Shown piece after piece: positions 54,677-64,000 of a stretch of DNA of 64,000 nt (its first letter is position 1; every line of letters starts with the position of its first letter). Origin of the DNA: Dryomyza anilis (taxonomy: Eukaryota > Arthropoda > Insecta > Diptera > Dryomyzidae); contig OX638133.1 of the NCBI GenBank assembly GCA_951804985.1, positions 36,667,963 through 36,731,962 on the forward strand, in the 5' to 3' direction. Under the pieces are notes generated by a model, which searched no databases, had not been told where the DNA came from, and was given only the letters and a program-made list of their open reading frames with translations. The position numbers were made by a program, and so were the translations under genes.

Positions 54677-57172
54677 TTCAAATTTATTTCTTTATTTCTT
54701 TATTTCTTTATTTCTTTATTTCTTTATTTCTTTATTTCTTTATTTCTTTATTTCTTTATTTCTTTATTTCTTTATTTCTTTATTTCTTTATTTCTATATT
54801 TCTTTATTTCTTTATTTCTTTATTTCTTTATTTATTTATTTATTTCTTTATTTCTTTATTTCTTTATTTCTTTATTTCTTTATTTCTTTATTTCTTTATT
54901 TCTTTATTTCTTTATTTCTTTATTTCTTTATTTCTTTATTTCTTTATTTCTTTATTTCTTTATTTCTTTATTTCTTTATTTCTTTATTTCTTTATTTCTT
55001 TATTTCTTTATTTCTTTATTTCTTTATTTCTTTATTTCTTTATTTCTTTATTTCTTTATTTCTTTATTTCTTTATTTCTTTATTTCTTTATTTCTTTATT
55101 TCTTTATTTCTTTATTTCTTTATTTCTTTATTTCTTTATTTCTTTATTTCTTTATTTCTTTATTTCTTTATTTCTTTATTTCTTTATTTCTTTATTTCTT
55201 TATTTCTTTATTTCTTTATTTCTTTATTTCTTTATTTCTTTATTTCTTTATTTCTTTATTTCTTTATTTCTTTATTTCTTTATTTCTTTATTTCTTTATT
55301 TCTTTATTTCTTTATTTCTTTATTTCTTTATTTCTTTATTTTTTTATTTCTTTATTTCTTTATTTCTTTATTTCTTTATTTCTTTATTTCTTTATTTCTT
55401 TATTTCTTTATTTCTTTATTTCTTTATTTCTTTATTTCTTTATTTCTTTATTTCTTTATTTCTTTATTTCTTTATTTCTTTATTTCTTTATTTCTATATT
55501 TCTTTATTTCTTTATTTCTTTATTTCTTTATTTATTTATTTATTTCTTTATTTCTTTATTTCTTTATTTCTTTATTTCTTTATTTCTTTATTTCTTTATT
55601 TCTTTATTTCTTTATTTCTTTATTTCTTTATTTCTTTATTTCTTTATTTCTTTATTTCTTTATTTCTTTATTTCTTTATTTCTTTATTTCTTTATTTCTT
55701 TATTTCTTTATTTCTTTATTTCTTTATTTCTTTATTTCTTTATTTCTTTATTTCTTTATTTCTTTATTTCTTTATTTCTTTATTTCTTTATTTCTTTATT
55801 TCTTTATTTCTTTATTTCTTTATTTCTTTATTTCTTTATTTCTTTATTTCTTTATTTCTTTATTTCTTTATTTCTTTATTTCTTTATTTCTTTATTTCTT
55901 TATTTCTTTATTTCTTTATTTCTTTATTTCTTTATTTCTTTATTTCTTTATTTCTTTATTTCTTTATTTCTTTATTTCTTTATTTCTTTATTTCTTTATT
56001 TCTTTATTTCTTTATTTCTTTATTTCTTTATTTCTTTATTTTTTTATTTCTTTATTTCTTTATTTCTTTATTTCTTTATTTCTTTATTTCTTTATTTCTT
56101 TATTTCTTTATTTCTTTATTTCTTTATTTCTTTATTTCTTTATTTCTTTATTTCTTTATTTCTTTATTTCTTTATTTCTTTATTTCTTTATTTCTTTATT
56201 TCTTTATTTTTTTATTTCTTTATTTCTTTATTTCTTTATTTCTTTATTTCTTTATTTCTTTATTTCTTTATTTCTTTATTTCTTTATTTCTTTATTTCTT
56301 TATTTCTTTATTTCTTTATTTCTTTATTTCTTTATTTCTTTATTTCTTTATTTCTTTATTTCTTTATTTCTTTATTTCTTTATTTCTTTATTTCTTTATT
56401 TCTTTATTTCTTTATTTCTTTATTTCTTTATTTCTTTATTTCTTTATTTCTTTATTTCTTTATTTCTTTATTTCTTTATTTCTTTATTTCTTTATTTCTT
56501 TATTTCTTTATTTCTTTATTTCTTTATTTCTTTATTTCTTTATTTCTTTATTTCTTTATTTCTTTATTTCTTTATTTCTTTATTTCTTTATTTCTTTATT
56601 TCTTTATTTCTTTATTTCTTTATTTCTTTATTTCTTTATTTCTTTATTTCTTTATTTCTTTATTTCTTTATTTCTTTATTTCTTTATTTCTTTATTTCTT
56701 TATTTCTTTATTTCTTTATTTCTTTATTTCTTTATTTCTTTATTTCTTTATTTCTTTATTTCTTTATTTCTTTATTTCTTTATTTCTTTATTTCTTTATT
56801 TCTTTATTTCTTTATTTCTTTATTTCTTTATTTCTTTATTTCTTTATTTCTTTATTTCTTTATTTCTTTATTTCTTTATTTCTTTATTTCTTTATTTCTT
56901 TATTTCTTTATTTCTTTATTTCTTTATTTCTTTATTTCTTTATTTCTTTATTTCTTTATTTCTTTATTTCTTTATTTCTTTATTTCTTTATTTCTTTATT
57001 TCTTTATTTCTTTATTTCTTTATTTCTTTATTTCTTTATTTCTTTATTTCTTTATTTCTTTATTTCTTTATTTCTTTATTTTTTTATTTCTTTATTTCTT
57101 TATTTCTTTATTTCTTTATTTCTTTATTTCTTTATTTCTTTATTTATTTATTTATTTATTTCTTTATTTAAT
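54677..57172. repeat. 2.5-kb array of the 8-bp unit TTTCTTTA
   Basis: About 310 nearly perfect units. Rare variants serve as markers: TTTCTATA at about 54791 and 55491, a TTTATTTATTTA insertion at about 54831 and 55531, and a C-to-T change (TTTTTTTA) at 55341 and 56041. All three are offset by exactly 700 bp, so at least 550 bp was duplicated within the array. Since 8 and 3 share no factor and no stop exists on the plus strand, an 876-codon frame repeating FISLFLYF is open by composition only. Confidence 0.95.
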
Positions 57173-58131
57173 TATTTATTAATTGCTTACATTTTGATTC
57201 CTATTTTATAATTTTAATATATTGTTTTTTTTTGTGTTTTAACATAATTGCAACCAAATTCAATTAGTGTCCTCAATTTGTCATTTTATCTTCTTCCAAA
57301 CATCACAAAAACCATGCTTCAATCAACAATTCAGATTTATTCCATTTCCATTGCCGCCTTTTAGGCTACCACGGACGAATAACGTGTAACAATGCGTTTT
57401 GATTGAATTTATTATTAATCGCTGTTATTTGTTATCAAACTAATTCGCTTAATGGCTGCACACAACAACAACAACAAATCAGGACAAAAATAAACAAACA
57501 CGCAGCGAGAACAAAAAAAAAAATACAAAAGAATTAATAATAAAATGAATCAATGAATACGCCGAATTGAATTGAATTCAATTGAATTGCTCGCAAAGCT
57601 TTGAAATCAAACCGCAACAAATGAAATGGAATCACTTTCAATCAAAGCCAGATTGAATGCGACACGCATACGAATCAAAAGAAAAATACCTTTAATAGAA
57701 AACACAACAATGCTGGCGAAGGAGTCGACGACGATGATGGCAATCATTGGTAGCAATATTTGAACTCATTTATTATCAGAAATGTACCAAAAAAAAAAAG
57801 AAAAAAAAATAAACATATGGCATGCTTGAATAAGACAGTGGAGTTCAAGTGTATTTTGACAGCTGGATAATATTAGGTATTTCAATTACTTGTAGTACAA
57901 TTAAAAATGCATAAAGATCGTATATAACAAATTCACAGAATATTCAATGTTCAACGGGAAGACTGACAACTGTTCTCGTATAGAATAATTAAATGTTAGC
58001 AATCATAATTCGTTTGACATAAAAGGTTAATTGATAAATTTTTCTATTGGCATCCCATAAATATATGCTATATAACCACATTCGTAGATTTTACCTAAAC
58101 AGAAAAAAAAATATATATGTGTAAATATAAT
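57173..58131. other. Intergenic, no gene seen
   Basis: The part at 57280-57780 is single-copy and less biased (CAACAACAACAACAAATCAGG, GAAGGAGTCGACGACGATGA). Possible regulatory DNA. Nothing assignable. Confidence 0.4.
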
Positions 58132-58442
58132 ATAATAATAATAGTTTGGCGCTACAGTCCTGTATAGAACTTCGGCCGAGCTCTCTCACCATTTTGAGCT
58201 GTGCGTGTTATATTTGTACTCAAAGTGGTGGGACCTACAGTTTATTGCCGAATCCGAACGGCGGGTGAGAGCTTTTTCATAGGCAATGGTTTTACTCTCG
58301 TAGGTTTGCCATTTACTGACGAGAGGTAGCGCGGTATAGAAAAATGTTTCTATGAAAAGATGTTGTTACCCCCAGTCCAGGCTTGAACCGGGGACCTTTC
58401 GGCTCGCAGTCCAACGCACTAACCACTGAGCTACCGCGGCTA
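58132..58442 (-). mobile_element. SINE-A copy 6
   Basis: Full-length inverted copy from (AAT)n and AGTTTGGCGCTACAGTCC to ACCGCGGCTA. It is very close to copies 2 and 3. The flanking duplication is not clear. Confidence 0.9.
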
Positions 58443-58739
58443 CAAATTTAAAAATTATTAAAACAATTAATTCTTAATTGTTTCATTGCCGATCCGACAT
58501 TTAATTTCTTTGATTAAATATTTAATTATATTAATTAATAATTAATTGAACAACAATTAAAGGAAATTAACGATAAAATTTATTTGTTTTTTATTCAACA
58601 TTTTTATTTTATTTATTACTTTTTTTATTATATACCCTTATTTGTATTTATTTCATATTATTTATTTTTTATTTTACTACTTTTTTCAAAGTTCAAAGTT
58701 TGAACCACGTTCACATCACCAATAGAAGGAAATGTCAAA

Positions 58740-58985
58740 GAATATAAAAATACGCACGATGTACTGAAAAATGATCCAACGAACCAAATCGGCAAGTACG
58801 CGTTGTGATGAACCAATGAAAATTAGTTCGGTACAACAGTACCTGTAATACTGTGTAGTGAATTTAAAACTGTGTTTTGGTATTAAAACTGTGTAGTGAA
58901 TTTAAAACTTTGTTTTGGTTGTAAAACTGTGTAGTGCTTCTAAAACTATCGGTTGGTGTATATACTATATATGTATTTATTTTAT
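58740..58985 (+). repeat. Dispersed repeat shared with 24290-24480
   Basis: ACGCACGATGTACTGAAAA, CAACAGTACCTG, then ACTGTGTAGTGAATTTAAAA twice (about 58852 and 58888), ACTGTGTAGTGCTTCTAAAAC and TCGGTTGGTGTA. The inverse copy at 24290 has this tract once. Non-coding. Confidence 0.6.
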
Positions 58986-58997
58986 CATATACACCAA

Positions 58998-59107
58998 CCC
59001 AGACAAGATTTGATTAATACTATTAAATAATTCGTATATTCAATTAATTATCTGATAGAATTAATTATGTTGTATCATTTAATCTCAGTTGCTATATTTA
59101 TGCTCAA
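58998..59107 (-). repeat. Short dispersed repeat (ACAGAAAA type), inverted copy
   Basis: Reverse complement matches 22667-22765 through ATAAATATAGCAACTGAGAT and ATAATTAAT. A SINE-A copy inserted at its ACAGAAAACATA end. Confidence 0.5.
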
Positions 59108-59119
59108 TATGTTTTCTGT

Positions 59120-59302
59120 AGCCGCGGTAGCTCAGTGGTTAGTGCGTTGGACTGCGAGACGAATGGTCCCCGGTTCAAGACTACAACAATAAACTGTAGG
59201 TCCCACCACTTTGAGTACAAATATAACACGCACAGCTCAAAATGGTGAGAGAGCTCGGCCGAAGTTCTATACAGGACTGTAGCGCCAAACTATTATTATT
59301 AT
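59120..59302 (+). mobile_element. SINE-A copy 7, internally deleted
   Basis: Has the tRNA-like head up to GGTTCAAGACTA, then jumps to AATAAACTGTAGGTCCCACC and the normal tail. About 120 bp of the body are missing. It still has a perfect 12-bp target duplication TATGTTTTCTGT (59108-59119 and 59303-59314). Confidence 0.9.
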
Positions 59303-59314
59303 TATGTTTTCTGT

Positions 59315-60564
59315 GTTACGTACACGGTTTATATATCACGAAATATTCGAAATTTTTGACATTTTCAGTCATTTTTTAAAAACACAAATTTACAACATTG
59401 TTTTAATTGTTCCTTTTCAATTTTTTTATATTCATTCTGAATACATTCATCTAAATTCCGGTAATAGAAAATTACCGGAATTTAGCTAATCGTATTTTAT
59501 GCGTATATTTGCTTAATGTATCCGGTATATTAATGAAATGGGAACCCAACATACATCCCCGACAAAGTTTTTGACAATTCTCTCATGAGGATATTCTTCT
59601 CTACACTTTTTCCTCGGACAATTCTTACCCTGATAATTTTTTTACTTTCTACCCTGATCTATTCAGCGAACAATTTTTAGACAAGTTTTCCACTAAATTT
59701 CATTACATTAAATATTTCTTTTGTTATGAGTTTAGAGTTAGTTTTAAAAATATCTAAAATTTATAAATTTTATAAATGATTAAAACTTCTGTCATGTTTC
59801 TTGATTATTTCCTTTAAATAAAGTTCAAATAACAACTTCTAAAATGTCTGATAGCTATTTCTACTCACTGTGATAATACAAATACCACAAAAAACAAAAT
59901 AAAAAACGTAACACAAAACCATTATTAATGAACATAAAAATAATATCACAATAGAAGTTTCATTACAAACGTCATAAATATTTGTCAATGGCACCCAAAT
60001 TATATTAAAATAATTTGTTATTTTTTGTGATTCAATATAAAAAGCCATGCAACAGACTAAATGAAAACAAATAATACTAACAAATTATGTTTTATTGCGA
60101 TATTATTTGAGAATTACTTATGATACGTAGCTGAAAACTATGTTAAACTAAATTGAATTCGTAATCAAAACTAAAAATGATTAAACAAATGGGTTGTAAA
60201 TATATATGTGGTTAAATTTTATTTGTGTTATAGAATATTATTCTGGTAATTTTACATGTTAGGAATTAAATTTACGGATATTAAAAAACATGTTACGACC
60301 AAATCTTACACAGGGAAAATCTACTTTGCAGGCAACATATTATGTTTGCTACAAAAATTTATGAATTTTTGAAATTTTAATATAGTTATGTTTATAAGAA
60401 TTTATAACCATATGGTATGAAATGAATACCAAAATAAATTCAAACATTTTGATTTAGAATTATCAGCCAATTAATTTCGGAACATCTATGACCTGCAGGC
60501 AGATTTTTCTTAGCGTGTATATTACTGAAATGGCAATTAATTTAGTTTTTAAATTATTAAAATT
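59315..60564. other. Intergenic, AT-rich
   Basis: No gene. Short frames only (for example 59839-60048 on the minus strand) without domains. Confidence 0.4.
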
Positions 60565-62867
60565 AATTAATATAATAAATCTGTTCGTTTGTTGGTTTGT
60601 TCCGCATCTCCGTCTAAACGGCATATCCAATTTTCTTAAAATTTTTACCACAGATGCGGTATGGAAGGAATGATATGCTATATATGGGCGGGATTGGACA
60701 AACCATTATTAGGTTGAAGAAGTCACATGATAGGGAATCGCCTTGTCTGAAACCTCATTCGGTATTAAACGTATCGGTGAGGTTGTTCTCAATTCTCACT
60801 GAGCAACGTGTGTCGCTCAGGGTCATCCTGCAAAGCCTTATAAGCTTCGCAGGTATACCGAACTCAGACATGGTGGCGTATAGGCGACTTCTTATCGGAA
60901 TGTCGAAGGCAGCTTCGTAGTTGGCGAAGAGGTGGTGGATGTCTATCTGCCTCTCTTTGGTCTTTTCCAGGATTTGGCGCAATGTGAAAATCGGTTCTAT
61001 GGTGGACTTGCCAGGTCTGAAGCCACACTGATAAGATCCAATCAGTCTGTTGACGATGGGCTTCAGTTTTTTACATAATACGCTTGTTAGAACTTTATAC
61101 GCGATGTTGAGGAGACTTATCCCAAGGTAGTTGGCGCGTATCGTGGGATCCCCCTTCTTAAGAATTGGGCAGAGTATACTAAGATTCCATTCGCTAGGCA
61201 TGTTTTCATCTGACCATATTTTGCTGATCAGCTGGTGCATGCTCGTTATGAGCTCATCGACTCCGGTCTTCAACAACTCAGCCAGCAGACCATCCGATCC
61301 AGCGTTTTTGTTGTTTTTCAGCCTGTTGATGGCTGTACAGACCTCTTCACGGTCAGGCGGCGGTATGTCAACGCCGTCGTCAGCAATTGGGATGACAAGC
61401 TGTCTTCTCTATCAGCGGAATTAGCGAAAAAGAGGTCTCTCCTCCTTCCTCTTCTCTCTGTATCGCTCCTTCGCGGCTCGCGTAACTACCGACTGCAGGG
61501 TGCGCGACACTCTTCATCATACCACTTGTTCCGTATTGGGCGTTGGAATCCAAGCACCTCTTCGACAGCCGTACGCATTGAGCGGGAGACGTGTGTCCAC
61601 TGCCCGCATATATCATCGAGAGGGAGAGTGCCATGGGCAAGCAGGTGTGAGAGTCGAGCGGCATAGGCTTGTTCGGTCTGTTGTGTGTGCAGCTTACTGA
61701 CGTCTAGCTTTCTTTGCGTGGGTTTCCGTGCGTTTTTCGCAGCGCATAAGCGTGTGCGGACCTTGGCTGCTACGAAAAAATGATCCGAGTCGATGTTGGC
61801 ATTTCGGATCGAGCGTCACACTAGAAGCGTGCCTTCCGTCAATCACAACATGATCAATTTGGGTGACCGAGACGTGGCCTTATGAATATTGAGATGCTTG
61901 AATCTAGACCACTAATTACCATGTTTCGTGCTGCGGCGAAGTCGATCAGCCTCATTCCATTGTCGGAGGTGTTGTCGTGGAGGCTGAATTGTCCAAGATA
62001 CCCTCATGGCCCACTTTCGCATTAAAGTCGCCAATCACAACTAACAGAAGTCGGTTACTGGCTTGCGCGTGCACTACACCATTCTGAACACTAATACGCA
62101 CCACATTAAAATTCACCACACTAAAACTCACCACACTTAAACTCACCACACTAAAATTCACCACACTAAAACTCACCACACTAAAATTCACGTCACTTAA
62201 ACTCACCACACCTAAAATTCACCATAGTAAAAATTCACTATAATAAAAATTCACCACATAATATAATTCACCACACTAAAACTCACCACTCTAAAATTCA
62301 GCACACTAAAACTCACCACACTAAAATTCACGACACTTGAACTCACTACACCCAAAATTCACCATAATAAAACTCACCACACTAAAATTCACCACAACAA
62401 AACTCACCACAATAAAATTCACCACACTAAAACTCACCACAATTAAACTCACCACAGTAAAACTGATCACAATAAAATTACCCCACTAAAAATCACCACA
62501 CTAAAACTTACCACACTAAAACTCACCTCATTTAAACTTCTGCTTCGATAAATTTTACGGAAAAAAATAATACTGGAAAGAATTCTTCAGGGAAGAATTC
62601 TTCAGAAAAGCGTTCTATGAAAAACACGGCGAAATATTCTACGGGGAAGAATTCTACGGGGAAGCACAGTCTGAGAAAGAATCGTCTTTGAGAAAAGATG
62701 TGTTGGCGGAGAATTATTTTTGATTTGGTTACTACATTTATAAAACCAATAAAAAAAACATCGACAGCGAAGCACGGGTCCCTGATATAAATAATTAACA
62801 TATTTTTTATATAAATAAAATTGCTCCATATCGTGCATTCACAAAATCTTTGTACGGGTCCAGCTAG
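60565..62867 (+). mobile_element. Non-autonomous Helitron 5 carrying a LINE fragment
   Basis: The 5' side has ATTAATATAATAAATCTG, the CCGTCTAAACGGC head and TATATGGGCGGGATTGGACA. The first few bases of the usual TCCT start are not matched. From about 60702 to 62095 the expected GGGCGTGG...AAAGCAAAAAC part is replaced by LINE sequence in the opposite orientation. A CACACTAAAACTCAC minisatellite (62100-62525), GAATTCTACGGG repeats and the end ACGGGTCCAGCTAG (CTAG 62864-62867, followed by T) follow. The terminal hairpin is reduced. Confidence 0.75.
60702..62095 (-). pseudogene. RTE-like LINE fragment: endonuclease to RT, both ends missing
   Basis: Minus-strand order is as in an intact LINE. An APE-type endonuclease piece comes first (VIGDFNAKVG at about 62016-62045; QIDHVVIDGR near 61840). 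Then a linker (QWTHVSRSMRTAVEEVLGFQ, about 61590), then RT blocks: NYLGISLLNIAYKVL, SYQCGFRPGKST, FANYEAAFD (first palm Asp), GIPAKLIRLCRMTL, and after an in-frame TGA, GFRQGDSLSCDFFNL. It ends at 60702 before the YADD box. Several frameshifts separate the blocks (longest clean frame 60755-61276). The motifs fit the RTE clade. Termini coincide with the Helitron sequence on both sides. Confidence 0.82.
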
Positions 62868-63523
62868 TGTATTAATAATAAAAAATAGTTCAGCCTAACT
62901 CTGCTCTCTACTAGCCATTTCTCATGGTAATGTTTATGACAGAGAAATATTATGTTTGTGTTGATAAAAATAATATGCTCCAATTATATTACAACATTTT
63001 ATATATGTTTGGCACTCGCGACTCGTGGAATCTTTAAAATTTGCACTGGAAATTTGTTAAATAAATTATTTCAACGCTATTAGCGTGAAATGACAAATTT
63101 TTAGTAATTATTTTGATTTATTCCGTAACGTCAAAGTCATGGCAGGTTTAATGCCGACATTTGAATAACAATACTTCTAAAATATATTTATATTTGCTGC
63201 AAACATATTTTAGATTGTATGTGTCTGTGTAATATTTACAACATAATTATTAACCATCTGCTAGTGTTTTTCTTTTTCCCTATAAACCAGATGCGCCAAT
63301 TTTTAAAGCACTTTTTTTTGTTTTGGTTGTTTCACAAAATGCAATTATTTGCTCAAGAAATATATTGCAAGAAGCAAACAGAGCCAAACAAGCCATAAAG
63401 GATTTCCGGGATATACGTTTATTGCGCTTTATGCTGCTGGCGTTGCCAGACTTTTGTGCACATGTGGCGCCATGCGCGGCCAAGTGAAGCAGGTGCAAAT
63501 GATCCAAAATAAATAAAAATCAA
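62868..63523. other. Intergenic, no gene seen
   Basis: The part at 63260-63490 is GC-richer and single-copy (GCTGGCGTTGCCAGAC, TGGCGCCATGCGCGGCC). It could be regulatory. The 75-codon antisense frame there has no domain. Confidence 0.4.
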
Positions 63524-64000
63524 AAAAAAACCAGTTGGGAAGGTTAGATCACATGGGAAATTTTAAAGTAGGTGTAATTATGATTATCAAAATTATAGTC
63601 GGTCTAAGCCGACTATAAATACCCTACACATATGTGTGGTTACCGTTAAAAGTGATATATAGGTCACCAGGGTATACGAATCCTGAAAATAACTACAAAC
63701 ATTCAATCGCTGAAGAATTTCCATTCATTTGATACCCATATTTAGATATGGGTAGGTGTACCAAATTTCGATTTCTTTTTTGGTGAACCACAAGTCTTTT
63801 CGCCGGAAAACATTATTATCATGTATTTGAGCATGATGTCAATATATATTTGACCAAAAAAGTTTACCTAAGCACGTATACAGTAAAATTGATCTGTATA
63901 TGTAAATTTTGTATGAGGTATTTGAACATAAGTGGTCGGATCATAGGTCACAATGGACCGATCTCGCCAATTTTTTCGCACATACAGCGTAGGTATATTA
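63524..64000 (+). repeat. PAL-family repeat, copy cut by the window end
   Basis: Nearly identical to 39023-39470, starting AAAAACCAGTTGGGAAGG with the same TAGTCGGTCTAAGCCGACTA palindrome. It has an extra ATACCCATATTTAGATATGGG palindrome region at 63733-63754 that the other copy lacks. It continues beyond the window. Confidence 0.72.

Noticed and set aside
54581..57211. 876-codon open frame repeating FISLFLYF
   Set aside because: It is the 8-bp TTTCTTTA array read in triplets. All three plus frames give the same peptide in shifted order and no stop can arise. No coding signal.
61131..61700. Plus-strand frames of 66-143 codons over the LINE
   Set aside because: They are antisense to recognised RT and linker blocks on the minus strand.
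61952..62209. 85-codon minus-strand frame as one protein
   Set aside because: It joins minisatellite-derived VVSFS residues to a piece of LINE endonuclease. The fusion is an accident of the Helitron/LINE boundary.

Overview
This window looks like a gene-poor, AT-rich stretch of a fly genome (Diptera, Brachycera; a calyptrate or acalyptrate fly rather than a mosquito). The evidence is short introns with standard GT-AG sites, tRNA-derived SINEs, Tc1/mariner elements of the DD41D and DD37E types, an RTE-like LINE fragment, Helitrons with internal minisatellites, and a dispersed repeat with a GACGGACATCGCTAAATCGA-type core like those common in higher flies. The species cannot be fixed from sequence alone. 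I found no bacterial genes, CRISPR arrays, rRNA genes or convincing functional tRNA genes.

Only two host protein genes are well supported, and both are on the plus strand. The first (15932-21909) has a short signal-peptide exon, a 62-bp phase-1 intron and a very large second exon. It encodes a 1971-residue secreted protein that is extremely Ser/Thr/Glu/Lys-rich and internally repetitive. The second (24916-25758) encodes a 280-residue secreted Pro/Gln/Ala-rich protein with a Leu-rich segment and an acidic Ser/Thr-rich tail. I recognise neither as a named gene. Their shared orientation, proximity and secretory signals suggest a small cluster of extracellular-matrix or cuticle/eggshell/mucin-like genes, but that is inference.

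The rest is mobile and repetitive DNA in mostly unremarkable AT-rich intergenic sequence. 1-15 kb: a palindromic dispersed repeat, a promoter-like repeat with a 10-bp-phased heat-shock-element array and TATA box (second copy inverted at 14.8-15.1 kb), SINEs, a 694-bp TA-flanked element nested in another repeat, MITEs, an RT palm-domain fossil and a ~200-255-bp tandem repeat. 22-24 kb: a TIR element interrupted by a SINE and a minisatellite. 26.6-27.9 kb: a near-complete DD41D mariner. 29.5-35.4 kb: a mosaic of non-autonomous Helitrons (5' TC, 3' hairpin plus CTAG, A^T insertion sites) with large minisatellites. 35.6-38.7 kb: a MITE, a foldback-like element and a TIR element split by a Helitron. 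40.7-41.9 kb: a dead DD37E transposon. 42-47.4 kb: two SINEs and a nest of MITEs around another Helitron. 48-53.3 kb: a third SINE type, a CGATA-rich patch, a MITE and a solo LTR flanked by ATAC. 54.7-57.2 kb: a ~2.5-kb array of an 8-bp unit. 58-64 kb: SINEs, a Helitron carrying an internal RTE-like LINE piece, and a second copy of the palindromic repeat.

The most interesting results are the Helitron family, with one member enclosing a LINE fragment that lacks both of its ends, the heat-shock-element array in a repeat, the large repetitive secreted protein, and nested insertions that can be dated relative to each other from uninterrupted copies in the same window.
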